Positions 53,634 to 63,850 are shown, counted from the stretch's first letter. The stretch is 64,000 nt of DNA from Saccharicrinis sp963675435 (GCA_963675435.1 OY776216.1:620001-684000); one strand, 5' to 3'. Numbers and translations: made by a program. Notes: generated by a model from the letters alone, not told the origin.

Positions 53634-54533
53634 ATGAGAAAATTTATTTTTTTAATGCTTTTGCTATGTCCATTGATTATGAAAGGGCAAGATTTAGAAG
53701 ATTATTTATCAAAATATACATCTGATAATGGACAGCTGTATTTACAGCCATTTGCAAATGCATTTACAGCAGATTTAAATAGTGGATTATTTCACAATGC
53801 AAAGATCAAGAAGAAAGGTTTTCAGTTATACATAGGTTTGGTGTCGCAAGTGGCAGTAATACCTGGTAAAGCAAAAACTTTTACTGCTACTATCGACGAT
53901 CCATCTTTTAGTAGTACTCCTATTACGGTAGAAGGAGCACCAACCATATTTGGAGCAAGCGAAGGTCCTTATGTAGAAAATAGCGAAACTGGATTAGGAC
54001 AATATCTTCCCGGTGGTTTAGAAATGGATTATTTACCGCTTGCTATGCCACAAATAACTTTAGGTTCACTTTTCGGAACAGACTTGAGTGCCCGTTATAT
54101 TTCTGTTCCTGTTGATGACTTAGGTGATGTGGAATTGTTTGGATGGGGTATCAGACACAGTGTAGATCAATACCTTAAAGTTCTTCCTTTAAGTGTTGCA
54201 GTTGGGTACTATCATCAATCGTTTAAGGTAGGTGAGTATATTGATGCCAAAACCAATGTTTTCAATATTCAGGCTAGTTACAATATTCCGGTAATTACTT
54301 TTTATGGTGGTTTAGGATTTGAAGGTGGTAATGTGGATGTGGAATATACCTACGAAGGTTCCGGAGAAAATAATGGTGATAAAATTACGTTTGATCTTGA
54401 ATCGGAAGGAACAGTAAGAGCTACAGTTGGTCTTTGCTTTAACCTTGGACCGGTGAAACTACACGGAGATTATAATTTGGCAAAACAAAATACTTTTGCA
54501 GTTGGTTTAGGTATTGGAATTAATCAGAAATAA
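53634..54533 (+). CDS. DUF6588-like outer-membrane barrel protein
   Basis: The 299-residue protein has a signal peptide (1-18) and alternating amphipathic strands through to the C-terminus (LHGDYNLAKQNTFAVGLGIGI), with a Y/F pattern of an outer-membrane beta-barrel. It resembles the Bacteroidota family annotated as DUF6588; I could not confirm the family number. It lies 17 bp before the lipoprotein gene, so the two probably form an operon, possibly under the preceding LytTR system. Confidence 0.7.
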   Translation: MRKFIFLMLLLCPLIMKGQDLEDYLSKYTSDNGQLYLQPFANAFTADLNSGLFHNAKIKKKGFQLYIGLVSQVAVIPGKAKTFTATIDDPSFSSTPITVEGAPTIFGASEGPYVENSETGLGQYLPGGLEMDYLPLAMPQITLGSLFGTDLSARYISVPVDDLGDVELFGWGIRHSVDQYLKVLPLSVAVGYYHQSFKVGEYIDAKTNVFNIQASYNIPVITFYGGLGFEGGNVDVEYTYEGSGENNGDKITFDLESEGTVRATVGLCFNLGPVKLHGDYNLAKQNTFAVGLGIGINQK

Positions 54534-54550
54534 AATAATAAAGATAAATT

Positions 54551-55120
54551 ATGAAAAAATATAGTATCGTTTTATTGTTAGCAGTATTGTTTACTGCCTG
54601 CGAAGAGAAAGATATAAAGTTATATCCTTCGTTTGAAGAAAGCTCCATAGTAAATGTAAATACAACAGGTGAATTTGAAGAATATGCAACCATTTATGCC
54701 AGTCAGATTAATGATGCAGTTAATGATTTAGAATTGGAAGAAGATGGCGAGATTGAAAGTGTTGCAGTTGAAGGTATTTGGATGGTTGTGAAACCACTTG
54801 CAGGAAATACAGCTGAATCAGCAACTGTTAATGTAACTATTAAATCAGGTGATCAGGATTATAAACCTTTATTGAAAAACTATGTGGTTGCGATACCTGC
54901 TGTTGAAACAACTTATTACTTTCCTGAATATTTAGATAAAAATGGTATAGCTTTATTAAAAGCCAGATTGAATAATATTGTTGTAGATGGTGTTTTAACT
55001 GATGATATTGATTTAAAGGTATCAGGAAATACCTCACCAGAAAACAGTACTGTAAAATTAGAAATTGAAATTTTTGTAAAAGGATCTGTTGTATTTGTTC
55101 AAACTGTAGAGTTGATATAA
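54551..55120 (+). CDS. lipoprotein paired with the outer-membrane barrel
   Basis: The 189-residue protein has a lipobox (LFTAC, cysteine near 17). The mature domain is beta-rich and unrecognised. It is a paralogue of the minus-strand lipoprotein at 50354 (shared GIW[IM]V, PE strand and GNT-x-EN C-terminal blocks). Probably anchored to the outer membrane, alone or as partner of the barrel protein encoded just upstream. Confidence 0.75.
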   Translation: MKKYSIVLLLAVLFTACEEKDIKLYPSFEESSIVNVNTTGEFEEYATIYASQINDAVNDLELEEDGEIESVAVEGIWMVVKPLAGNTAESATVNVTIKSGDQDYKPLLKNYVVAIPAVETTYYFPEYLDKNGIALLKARLNNIVVDGVLTDDIDLKVSGNTSPENSTVKLEIEIFVKGSVVFVQTVELI

Positions 55121-55145
55121 ATAAGCGTTTCGTTTAATAAATATA

Positions 55146-55188
55146 CAAACCGCTTGATCATCGTTAGATGGTTAAGCGGTTTTTTTTA
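55146..55188 (+). terminator. intrinsic terminator after the lipoprotein gene
   Basis: Stem AACCGCTT (55148-55155) / AAGCGGTT (55174-55181) followed by an uninterrupted T run. The rest of the gap to dsbD (to 55524) shows only AT-rich DNA and a short AACAAACATTAACAAA repeat. Confidence 0.9.
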
Positions 55189-55524
55189 TGCTCTATATTT
55201 TGCCCCTGTTCAAATATGGGTGTTGCTTTATTTTATTTACATTAACAAATATTTAACTAAGATTTTCAAATGTCTTTTATTAATTAGTGCCATTATTTTA
55301 AGTTTTACCTGAAAATATGCTGTTTTTATGATATAAGTCATGATCTCATTGATATTTAGAGGGATTGCCCCTTTGGTTAACAAACATTAACAAATTATTT
55401 ATAACTTCAAGTCACCCATTAAGCAAAAAATATTGTTATAAATAAAAGGGGACTAAACCTTAATCTTAAAGCACAGGATTAAAGAAAGAAATAATAGAAA
55501 ATATATAGCATAAACCGATTTACA

Positions 55525-57600
55525 ATGAAAAGGAAAATAGCATTTATTGCTTTATCCCTGATGATTATTCTACAGGGAAGTGCTTGGGGACAGATTCAAC
55601 AGCCGGCAAAGTGGAAAGTGAGTTTATCAGAAACAAGAGCTTCTGTTGGCGATAAAATAGATGTGGTATTCAAAGCTTCTATTGATCCAACTTGGCATTT
55701 ATATTCAAATGACTTTGATCCGGATTTAGGACCAATCTTAATTACATTTCAGTTTGAAGATAATGATTCATATGCAAGGATAGGAGAGGTAAAACCTATT
55801 AATGCACATAAAGAATATGATGAGATATGGCAAGGCGAAGTAAGCTATTTTGAAAATACAGCTGAATTACGTCAGACTATTGAAGTAAAGTCTTTGCCAT
55901 TGAATGTTGCTGGTACATTTGAATTCCAGTCGTGTTCTGATAAAACAGGAATGTGTGTATTAGGCGATGATGAATTTAACTTAAGCATTAAAGGCACTGC
56001 AAAATCAGTTCCAGAAGGAAATACTACCACAGTTGCTAAAGTAGAAACGACTCCTGTTGTTGAAGATAAACCTGTTAGTGTTGTTGAAACAAAAGAAGCT
56101 GCAACTGTTTCAACAAGCAAGACTGTAGTATCAAAAGAAAATCAAGTGCAAGTATCAGATTCTTTATGGATGTTATTTATCGTTAGCTTTTTGAGCGGAT
56201 TGGCTGCGATCTTTACTCCTTGTGTTTTCCCAATGATTCCTATGACTGTAAGTTTCTTTATGCATAGCGATGAAAACAAAGCAAAAGCCAGATTTAAAGC
56301 TTTCTTTTACGGGTTCTCAATTATTGCTATTTATACTGTTATTGGAACTGTGGTTGCCGTTACTTTAGGAGCCAACTTTGCCAATTTCTTAAGTACGCAC
56401 TGGATTCCTAATATCTTTTTCTTTTTGATATTTATGGTTTTTGCAGCATCATTCTTTGGAATGTTTGAAATTACAATGCCAAACTGGTTGGTTAATAAAA
56501 GTGTTTCGAACGAAGATAAAGGGGGTATTTTAGGTTCTTTCTTTATGGCATTTACCTTAGTGTTGGTTTCATTTTCATGTACAGGACCAATTGTAGGTGC
56601 AATTTTGGTAGCTTCAGCGGGTGGTGAAGTATTAATGCCAATTGTTGGTATGTTAGGTTTCTCAATAGCCTTTGCACTGCCTTTTACTTTGTTTGCAATA
56701 TTCCCATCATGGTTAAATAATTTACCAAAATCAGGAGGATGGTTGAACTCGGTAAAAGTGGTACTTGGTTTTATTGAGGTAGCGCTAGGTTTGAAATTTT
56801 TAAGTATTGCTGATCAAACTTATCACTGGGGAATTCTTGACCGTGAGGTATATTTGGCTATCTGGATTGTGACTTTTGCCATGTTAGGATTTTACTTACT
56901 AGGTAAATTAAAATTCTCTCACGATAGCGACGTAGATCATGTTAGTGTTCCAAGGTTAGGTTTATCGATTGTGACATTTGCTTTTGTAGTGTATATGGTA
57001 CCTGGATTATTTGGAGCTCCTTTAAAGGCGCTTTCAGGTTATATTCCACCACAGGCAACTCAGGATTTCGATATCAATAAAATAGTTCGCGAAAATGCTG
57101 TTATTTCAGGTTCTGCTAATGTTGAAGCACATACTGCCAAGTATTCTGATTTTCTTCATTTACCACATGGATTAAACGGGTATTTCGATTACGAAGAAGG
57201 TTTGGCCGCAGCAAAAAAATTAAATAAGCCAGTTTTTATTGATTTTACAGGTCATGGATGCGTAAACTGCCGACAGATGGAAGCTAATGTTTGGTCTGAT
57301 CCTGCTGTGTTAAAACGACTAAAAGAAGATTATGTCATCATAGCATTATATGTAGATGATAAAACAGAATTACCAAAAGATGAATGGATCGTGTCAGAGC
57401 GTGACGGTAAAACAAAAAAGACCTTAGGTAAGAAGAACGCAGATTTTCAAATTACGCGTTATGAGGTAAATGCTCAACCATATTATTGTTTATTAGATAC
57501 AGATGGAAATGATTTAGTTACGCCACGTGCATATGATTTGGATGTAAATGCATTTGTAGATTTTCTAGAAGAAGGTAAAACGAACTTCCATAATAAATAG
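55525..57600 (+). CDS. dsbD: thiol:disulfide interchange protein DsbD
   Basis: The 691-residue protein has a signal peptide (1-22), an N-terminal immunoglobulin-like DsbD domain (about 25-155), a variable linker of Thr/Val repeats (160-205), an eight-helix CcdA core (about 210-500, with FTPCVFPMIPMT near 231-242 and the paired SCTGP near 351-355), and a C-terminal thioredoxin domain with CVNC (C579, C582). It passes electrons from cytoplasmic thioredoxin to periplasmic partners. The TlpA-like lipoprotein at 62350 is a plausible partner. It is a single gene with its own terminator. Confidence 0.95.
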   Translation: MKRKIAFIALSLMIILQGSAWGQIQQPAKWKVSLSETRASVGDKIDVVFKASIDPTWHLYSNDFDPDLGPILITFQFEDNDSYARIGEVKPINAHKEYDEIWQGEVSYFENTAELRQTIEVKSLPLNVAGTFEFQSCSDKTGMCVLGDDEFNLSIKGTAKSVPEGNTTTVAKVETTPVVEDKPVSVVETKEAATVSTSKTVVSKENQVQVSDSLWMLFIVSFLSGLAAIFTPCVFPMIPMTVSFFMHSDENKAKARFKAFFYGFSIIAIYTVIGTVVAVTLGANFANFLSTHWIPNIFFFLIFMVFAASFFGMFEITMPNWLVNKSVSNEDKGGILGSFFMAFTLVLVSFSCTGPIVGAILVASAGGEVLMPIVGMLGFSIAFALPFTLFAIFPSWLNNLPKSGGWLNSVKVVLGFIEVALGLKFLSIADQTYHWGILDREVYLAIWIVTFAMLGFYLLGKLKFSHDSDVDHVSVPRLGLSIVTFAFVVYMVPGLFGAPLKALSGYIPPQATQDFDINKIVRENAVISGSANVEAHTAKYSDFLHLPHGLNGYFDYEEGLAAAKKLNKPVFIDFTGHGCVNCRQMEANVWSDPAVLKRLKEDYVIIALYVDDKTELPKDEWIVSERDGKTKKTLGKKNADFQITRYEVNAQPYYCLLDTDGNDLVTPRAYDLDVNAFVDFLEEGKTNFHNK

Positions 57601-57605
57601 ATATT

Positions 57606-57640
57606 ATCAGGGCAGGATAAAATATTATTCTGCCCTTTTA
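57606..57640 (+). terminator. intrinsic terminator of dsbD
   Basis: Stem AGGGCAG (57609-57615) / CTGCCCT (57630-57636) followed by TTTT, 8 bp past the stop. Confidence 0.85.
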
Positions 57641-57817
57641 GTTCTTATGGAGTAATCAAAAATATTAAAGTCTTTAGTTTATAACCAAAATAATAACGTT
57701 ATACGGGCACAGATGTAGTTTGCAAGTATACATAACTACCCAATCAGTAATTGAAGTGTAATTGATTTTATTTGTAAAATAACAGATGCCCACTAAAAGT
57801 AAATTTTAAAAAAAGAG

Positions 57818-60622
57818 ATGAGAAAAACGATGAAATTAGTTTTGTCAGGAATTCTTCTTTTACAAGGAGTATTTGTTTCTGCACAAAATACAACAACAAT
57901 CCCTCTTGATTCGAGGGTTAGATACGGTAAGTTATCAAACGGAATGACTTACTACATTATGCATAATGAAGAACCCAAAGAAAGGGTTAGTTTATACTTT
58001 GTACAAAATGTAGGTGCTATTCTTGAAGAGGATTCTCAGGATGGATTAGCACACTTTTTAGAGCATATGGCTTTTAATGGATTAGAGCATTATCCGGGGA
58101 AAAATATGCTTAACTACCTTGAGGCTAATGGAATTAAGTTTGGTCGGGATATTAATGCCTATACAGCACAAGATCAAACTGTATATAACCTAAGTAATAT
58201 CCCTTCAACAAACCAAAATCTTTTAGATTCTGCTTTATTGGTTTTACATGATTGGTCGGGAAGTTTACTTTTGGAACCGGAAGAAATTGATGCAGAAAGA
58301 GGTGTTATTCGTGAGGAATGGAGAACCAGAAGAAATTCACGTTTTCGTTTAATGTCACAAACTCGTCCATATATGTTAAACTTCTCTAAGTACGCTGAGA
58401 GGGATGTTATTGGATCATTGGATGTAATTAACAATTTTGAATACCAGGAATTAAGAGATTATTACCACAAATGGTATCGTCCAGACTTGCAGGCTGTAGT
58501 TGTAGTAGGAGATGTAGATGCTGAAAAAGTGGAGCAAACCGTAAAAGAAATGTTTTCTTCTATTCCTGCTAAAGAAAATGCTGCAGAGCGTGTTTTCTAT
58601 CAGATAGAAGATACAAAAGAATTAGGCTTTGTTGTTGCAAAAGATAAAGAAGCTCAAGGTGTTTCTATCAACTGGATTTTCAGACATGATCCAGTAACAG
58701 TAAAGGATGAAGCATACCAGCGTAATGATTTAGCAGAAACTATGCTAAGCTCTATGTTAAATAACAGGCTAGGGGAATTAACTCGTAAGCCTGATTGTCC
58801 TGCCTTAGGTATGGGTATTGGATTCTTTTCAATGACTCGTACTAAAGATGGTTCATATATGTATGTTAGTCCTAAAGAGCAAAAAGAAAAAGAGGCTTTT
58901 AATTTATTAGTTACAGAATTTGAAAGAGCTAAGAGATTTGGTTTTAATGAATCAGAGTTAGAGCGTGTAAAAACTTCATTACTGCGTAGATATGAATCGT
59001 ACGAAAAAGAATATGAAAAAGTAGATAATGAAACTTGGGCACAACAACTAGCGGATAACTTTTTAGACGCAAGTCCGTTCCCATCTCTTGATTGGGAAAT
59101 GAATTTTGCCAAAAAAACGATTCCGGCAATTACTTTAGAAGAGGTTACTGCATTATTGGGCAATTTTACAAATATCAACAATAGTGTAATTACAATTACT
59201 GGACCTGATAAAGAGGATGTCGTATATCCAACAAAAGACGAATTGTTAGCAGAAATTAAAACTGTTACAGAATCAGATCTTTCAGCTTACGAAGATGAGG
59301 CTAATGATAATCCTCTAGTTACAGATGAATTAACCGATAAAAAGATTGTTAAAGAATCTACAGTTTCAGGCACAGATGCAAAACTATATACACTTGAAAA
59401 TGGTGCAAAAGTGGTGGTTTATCCTACTGAATTAAGCAAGGATGAAATTTTATTCAGTGCTTATAGTTTTGGAGGGATGTCTTTATTGAGTCAGGATCAA
59501 CTGGAATCAGGTAATCTTGCAACAACTATTGCAGGTATGTCTGGTGTGGGTGAATTTAGTGCGGTTCAATTAAAGAAAAAACTGACAGGCAAATTGGCAA
59601 GTGTATCACCAACTTTAAGTACATATACCGAAGGTTTTAGTGGTTCAGCTTCTCCTCAGGATTTAGAAACGATGTTACAGTTATTATACATGAAATTTAC
59701 TCATCCTCGTTTTGAGCAAGAAACTTTCCAAACAATCAAAGCTTCTATGACTAATCAATTGTCTTTCATTGCAGCTGATAACAATAAAGCTTTTCAGGAT
59801 ACAATTGGTATGTTAGAAAGTAATTACAACCCACGAAACATCTTATTCAATAAAGATTTTGTGGATCGTGTAGACTTTGAAAAAGCTAAAGCTATTTACC
59901 AAGATCGTTTTCAAGATGCAGATGACTTTACTTTTATCTTTGTTGGAAATATTGACTTAGATAAAGACCTTCCGTTGATCACTAAATATATTGGTAGTCT
60001 GAAATCAACTAATCGTACCGAAAACTGGGTGAATCACAATATTAAACCAGCAAAAGGATATACAAAAAGAATAGTTGAAAGAGAAATGGAAGTTCCTAAG
60101 GCTACGGTGTATTATTCATTAGTAAATGATGTGAATTATAGTCTTGAAACCAGAACATATGTTAGGGTTATTTCTGAATTATTAAGCAAAAGATACTTAG
60201 ATACAATCCGAGAAGAAGAAGGTGGTAGTTATGGTGTTGGAGTTCGTCCTTCAATTTCAAAACGAGCATACGAGCATGCAAGTATTACCATGAGCTTCGA
60301 TTGTGATCCTGAGAAGAAAGACAAACTTATTGAGATCATGAAAAATGAGATTGATAATTTGGTGAAGAATGGTGTTAATGTTGATGACCTTAAAGAAATC
60401 AAACAAAACTATTTAAAGAGCAGAGAAGAGTCTGAAAATAAAAATGGTTTTTGGTTAAGTGTTATTCAAGGATCATTGGTTAATAATGAGCCTATCACAG
60501 ATACCGAAGGGTTTAATAAAATAGTGAATGAATTAAGCCCTAAAAGCGTTCAAAAATTCGCTAAAAAATTATTTAAAGGTTACGACTCTGTAGAAGTGAT
60601 TATGATTCCTGAAAAGGAATAA
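57818..60622 (+). CDS. M16-family zinc metalloprotease (pitrilysin type), secreted
   Basis: The 934-residue protein has a signal peptide (1-22) and two tandem M16 halves. The first has the inverted zinc motif HFLEH (H79, E82, H83) and the downstream glutamate in EEIDAERGVIREEW (about 152-165). The second half (about 500-930) lacks the motif, as expected for the inactive partner domain, and ends with the typical RxxY-like block GGSYGVGVRPS (near 805-815). It degrades peptides in the periplasm or at the surface. Single gene with terminator at 60646-60692. Confidence 0.93.
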   Translation: MRKTMKLVLSGILLLQGVFVSAQNTTTIPLDSRVRYGKLSNGMTYYIMHNEEPKERVSLYFVQNVGAILEEDSQDGLAHFLEHMAFNGLEHYPGKNMLNYLEANGIKFGRDINAYTAQDQTVYNLSNIPSTNQNLLDSALLVLHDWSGSLLLEPEEIDAERGVIREEWRTRRNSRFRLMSQTRPYMLNFSKYAERDVIGSLDVINNFEYQELRDYYHKWYRPDLQAVVVVGDVDAEKVEQTVKEMFSSIPAKENAAERVFYQIEDTKELGFVVAKDKEAQGVSINWIFRHDPVTVKDEAYQRNDLAETMLSSMLNNRLGELTRKPDCPALGMGIGFFSMTRTKDGSYMYVSPKEQKEKEAFNLLVTEFERAKRFGFNESELERVKTSLLRRYESYEKEYEKVDNETWAQQLADNFLDASPFPSLDWEMNFAKKTIPAITLEEVTALLGNFTNINNSVITITGPDKEDVVYPTKDELLAEIKTVTESDLSAYEDEANDNPLVTDELTDKKIVKESTVSGTDAKLYTLENGAKVVVYPTELSKDEILFSAYSFGGMSLLSQDQLESGNLATTIAGMSGVGEFSAVQLKKKLTGKLASVSPTLSTYTEGFSGSASPQDLETMLQLLYMKFTHPRFEQETFQTIKASMTNQLSFIAADNNKAFQDTIGMLESNYNPRNILFNKDFVDRVDFEKAKAIYQDRFQDADDFTFIFVGNIDLDKDLPLITKYIGSLKSTNRTENWVNHNIKPAKGYTKRIVEREMEVPKATVYYSLVNDVNYSLETRTYVRVISELLSKRYLDTIREEEGGSYGVGVRPSISKRAYEHASITMSFDCDPEKKDKLIEIMKNEIDNLVKNGVNVDDLKEIKQNYLKSREESENKNGFWLSVIQGSLVNNEPITDTEGFNKIVNELSPKSVQKFAKKLFKGYDSVEVIMIPEKE

Positions 60623-60645
60623 AAAGATCCATATTAAGTTATATT

Positions 60646-60692
60646 AATTGGTGTGGGTTTACGGCTTTCCAGAAACCTACACCAATTTTTTT
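60646..60692 (+). terminator. intrinsic terminator of the M16 protease gene
   Basis: A 15-base stem AATTGGTGTGGGTTT (60646-60660) / AAACCTACACCAATT (60673-60687), one mismatch, followed by seven Ts. Confidence 0.93.
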
Positions 60693-60845
60693 GCCTTCTA
60701 TCAAAACCGTCCATTTATCTTCAGAGAGCAACAAATATACAAGCTGTCAATAAACTCTCCTCCTGTTTAAGGAGGATTACCTGAGGAATGAGGAGTCGGT
60801 TGTGATATAACTCAACAACCGACTTAAAAAACTTTCAATTCTATT

Positions 60846-61100
60846 AACCCGAGTTCGATATAAAATTATTGGCTCAGACTGCTTATAAATAATGAGTTTC
60901 AATGAATATTTGTGAAGTCATAGCGGGCTATGTCAAACAAATATGAAGAAGAAAATCGTTGTTTATATGTGGCTTTCTATTAAAATACTAATCTGCTTCG
61001 TTAAATTCTTCTACCATAGCTCGCTATGCAAAAAGAATTTGCCTTGTATATCAGTATTTTAATAAAATCTGAGCTCTTTAATTTTAATCGAACTCGGGTT
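60846..61100. mobile_element. MITE-like element, copy 2 (255 bp)
   Basis: Same AACCCGAGTTCGAT termini, internal dyads and length as the copy at 21756-22010, differing at about eight sites including two one-base indels. Flanked by a 3-bp duplication (ATT). It ends 9 bp before the stop codon of the minus-strand gene at 61110, so that gene's transcript continues into it. Confidence 0.88.
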
Positions 61101-61109
61101 ATTACAACC

Positions 61110-61970
61110 CTATTTGCCAAATGGAATTACCATGCCAATTATTGGAAAAACCAAGGCTGCATTAGAGTCTGACCTAACAGGAATCAAGAACATGTAATCC
61201 ATAGAAATGCGTTTCCAGACGATTCTGCCACCAAAAGACATCAATACATCTCCATGAGGAAATATATAGTTTTCAGAAATAAAGTATCCACGATTCGTAA
61301 CTCGTTTCATTCCGCTAAAGTTATAAACCGGTGATTTAGACCATCTGTTTGCTGAAAATCCATAGGATAGTCCAATTGATATATTATTATCACGAGATCC
61401 GATGGTTGATGTTCCGTATAATAAGCCATATTTATTAGATTCTTCAAATAATATGGTTCCTAATAGTGCACCGACCCCAATATTAAATTTATCCTTTTTA
61501 ATTGGAATTGATAATTTAGGAGCAACCATAACAGGTGTAGGAGCCCCATCGAACATAAACATTGGTATTACTGTGATGCCCAAAGAAAATTGATCCGTAA
61601 TACCCGCAGAAAAGTGATTCCAAAAAACATAGATATTTTGATAATATCCTTCTCCTTTTTTTAATCCGTATCCGTTGGGTGCCCAAAAATAGCGTGATGA
61701 TTGAGGATTTGGAAACCAGTATTTTCCTTCTTTTATGCGTTCAGTAACTATTGTTTCTCTTTTCTTAATATCCTTTTTCTGAATAGTTATTTCACCGTAA
61801 GTGTTGCTCATCAACATAATGGTAAACTCATCTTCTTCAATAACTTTTCCAAAAAACTCATTGCCTTCTATTGTTTCTATGTGTGTTATCGTAGAATCTT
61901 GCTTTTGCTCCTGACTATAAGTAAAACCAAAAATAAAGGCTAGAAAAATAATGCACAATGTTGTTTTCAT
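61110..61970 (-). CDS. secreted barrel-like protein of unknown function
   Basis: The 286-residue protein has a signal peptide (1-19), then a small beta domain (about 30-75; GNEFFGKVIEEDEFTIMLM, YGEITIQKKDIKK) seen in other Bacteroidota envelope proteins, and a C-terminal part (about 100-286) of alternating aromatic strands ending IIGMVIPFGK, which looks like an outer-membrane barrel. Not recognised. Its 3' end runs into MITE copy 2, and 380 bp of AT-rich DNA separates its start from the next gene. Confidence 0.7.
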   Translation of the reverse strand: MKTTLCIIFLAFIFGFTYSQEQKQDSTITHIETIEGNEFFGKVIEEDEFTIMLMSNTYGEITIQKKDIKKRETIVTERIKEGKYWFPNPQSSRYFWAPNGYGLKKGEGYYQNIYVFWNHFSAGITDQFSLGITVIPMFMFDGAPTPVMVAPKLSIPIKKDKFNIGVGALLGTILFEESNKYGLLYGTSTIGSRDNNISIGLSYGFSANRWSKSPVYNFSGMKRVTNRGYFISENYIFPHGDVLMSFGGRIVWKRISMDYMFLIPVRSDSNAALVFPIIGMVIPFGK

Positions 61971-62189
61971 CGCTTCGGTATTTTATATTCTAAATTTATG
62001 AAGAAAACTAAGTTGAAACAATGTGATATTGACTTTAATTGTGGTGATATATGCAGATAGGTGAGATTAAATAAATTTATAATTACAAAAAATCATTCTG
62101 TATTCAACATTATTTGCAATAATTACTATAGCTTAATAAAATCTTGTTTTTAATAGCAACATATGCAATTAAAGTAATTAAATAGGAGC

Positions 62190-62197
62190 TATTTTTG
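62190..62197 (+). promoter_or_regulatory. candidate -7 element in the 61971-62349 gap
   Basis: TATTTTTG matches TAnnTTTG, about 150 bp before the TlpA-type gene. No clear -33 element. The rest of this gap shows nothing I can name. Confidence 0.3.
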
Positions 62198-62349
62198 TAT
62201 CTACCCTTCTTAGAATAACTATGCATATAAGTATATTGAAGATATTTTATTAATAAGGGTGTTTGCTACATGCATAACAAAGAAATAATTATCTTTATTG
62301 AATAATTAAACTCAAAAGGAGGATTTTCTCCAATAACAAAAACACTCAA

Positions 62350-63447
62350 ATGAAGAAGATAATTTTAAGTGCCCTTGTGGCGATTTTAATTCTGGCTTCT
62401 TGTCAGGAACAAAAACCGGCCTTTACGATAACCGGAAAATTAAATAGTAATGGAGAAAAAACATTGGTAGTTAATGTTTTAGATGGTAAAGATTTTAATG
62501 CATTAGATACTTTGGTAATAACAGATGGTGTTATCAACTACTCAACTACTCTTGAATCTCCAATACTAATGGTAATTGGTGAGGATAAAACCAGAAATTC
62601 AATTAGTTTTTTCGCTGATAATTCAGCATATACAATCAGTGGTAATGTGGATAGCTTAAATGTGGCTTCAATTACTGGTGGTGCAGCTTACGACTTATAT
62701 AAAGGAATCACCGACTCAGAAAAACGTATTGCAGAAATAAGTCGTGAACTTAGACCAAAATTTGCAGCTGCAAATCAAGCTGGAGATACCGCAAAAGCTA
62801 ATGCTATTTACGAAGAATATATGGCTGAGGCACAAAAAGTGGATGATATTAAATCAGAGATGGTAAAAGCTAATCCAACTTCACCAGTATCAGCTTTTGT
62901 GGTGTACAATATGTACCGTCATGGATCACTTGAAGAGATGAAAGAAGGTTTGGCTCAATTAGATTCATCATTAGTTTCAAATGCCTACTATAAAGCTTTA
63001 ATGGAGCGTGTTACTGTACTTGAAACTGTTGCTGTGGGTAAAGAAGCTCCTGAATTTACTCAAAATGATGCTGATGGAAATGCTGTTTCTTTATCTTCAT
63101 TTAAAGGAAAGTATTTACTAGTTGATTTCTGGGCTAGCTGGTGTGGTCCTTGTCGTGGCGAAAATCCTAATGTGGTTAAGTTATATGCAGATTATAAAGA
63201 CAAAGGGTTTGATATTTTAGGTGTTTCTTTAGATCAAAAGAAAGATGCCTGGTTAAAAGCTATTGAAGAAGATCAACTTGCCTGGAATCATGTATCTGAC
63301 CTTAAAGGTTGGGGTAATGAAGTCGCTCAACTTTATGGAGTATCAAGTATTCCTCATACAATTTTACTGGATAAAGAAGGTAAGATTATTGCTAAAAACT
63401 TAAGAGGAGAGGAGTTAAGAGCTAAGATTGCTGAATTACTTGACTAA
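62350..63447 (+). CDS. TlpA-type thioredoxin-fold lipoprotein with DUF4369 domain
   Basis: The 365-residue protein has a lipobox (LILASC, cysteine at about 18), an N-terminal DUF4369 domain (about 22-120), a helical spacer (120-225), and a C-terminal AhpC/TSA-TlpA thioredoxin domain with FWASWCGPCRG (C265, C268) and the cis-proline in SSIPHTILLDKEGK near 327-340. It is an envelope disulfide reductase; DsbD (C579/C582) encoded 5 kb away could reduce it. An AAAGGAGG-like stretch precedes the start. Strong terminator downstream. Confidence 0.92.
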   Translation: MKKIILSALVAILILASCQEQKPAFTITGKLNSNGEKTLVVNVLDGKDFNALDTLVITDGVINYSTTLESPILMVIGEDKTRNSISFFADNSAYTISGNVDSLNVASITGGAAYDLYKGITDSEKRIAEISRELRPKFAAANQAGDTAKANAIYEEYMAEAQKVDDIKSEMVKANPTSPVSAFVVYNMYRHGSLEEMKEGLAQLDSSLVSNAYYKALMERVTVLETVAVGKEAPEFTQNDADGNAVSLSSFKGKYLLVDFWASWCGPCRGENPNVVKLYADYKDKGFDILGVSLDQKKDAWLKAIEEDQLAWNHVSDLKGWGNEVAQLYGVSSIPHTILLDKEGKIIAKNLRGEELRAKIAELLD

Positions 63448-63464
63448 GTAAAATCTTGCAATAT

Positions 63465-63512
63465 AAAAAAAGCGGATGATGATCAGAAATGATCATCATC
63501 CGCTTTTTTATT
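63465..63512 (+). terminator. intrinsic terminator of the TlpA-type gene
   Basis: A 15-bp perfect stem, AGCGGATGATGATCA (63471-63485) / TGATCATCATCCGCT (63490-63504), with A run before and T run after; bidirectional in principle. Confidence 0.95.
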
Positions 63513-63760
63513 CGTTTATTTTCTAATCCTGCACCATAAACCACCTTTGGAGTAATCATATTTATTCAAAATGTTGCAGATATTATTCATGTTTATACAT
63601 CACATATAAGCAAGATTATTACTGCAAATATAGTGAACAGGTTTGCGTTACTTAGTATCTGGAATAGACAGGGTTGGTATCTGGCCAATAGCATAAGAGG
63701 GTATAATACTGGTAATATATACGTATAATTCACATATTATACACTTCCGATTCACTTATT

Positions 63761-63804
63761 AGTGAATGAATAGTGAATGAATAGTGAATGAATAGTGAAT
63801 GAAT
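63761..63804. repeat. four perfect 11-bp tandem repeats
   Basis: AGTGAATGAAT repeated four times without change, then a decayed CGTGAGTGATA. It lies in the gene-free stretch 63448-63876, which otherwise holds only AT-rich DNA. Confidence 0.9.
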
Positions 63805-63850
63805 CGTGAGTGATAAGCTCAGCTGTCAGGATTCTGTTTCTCAGCAGACC

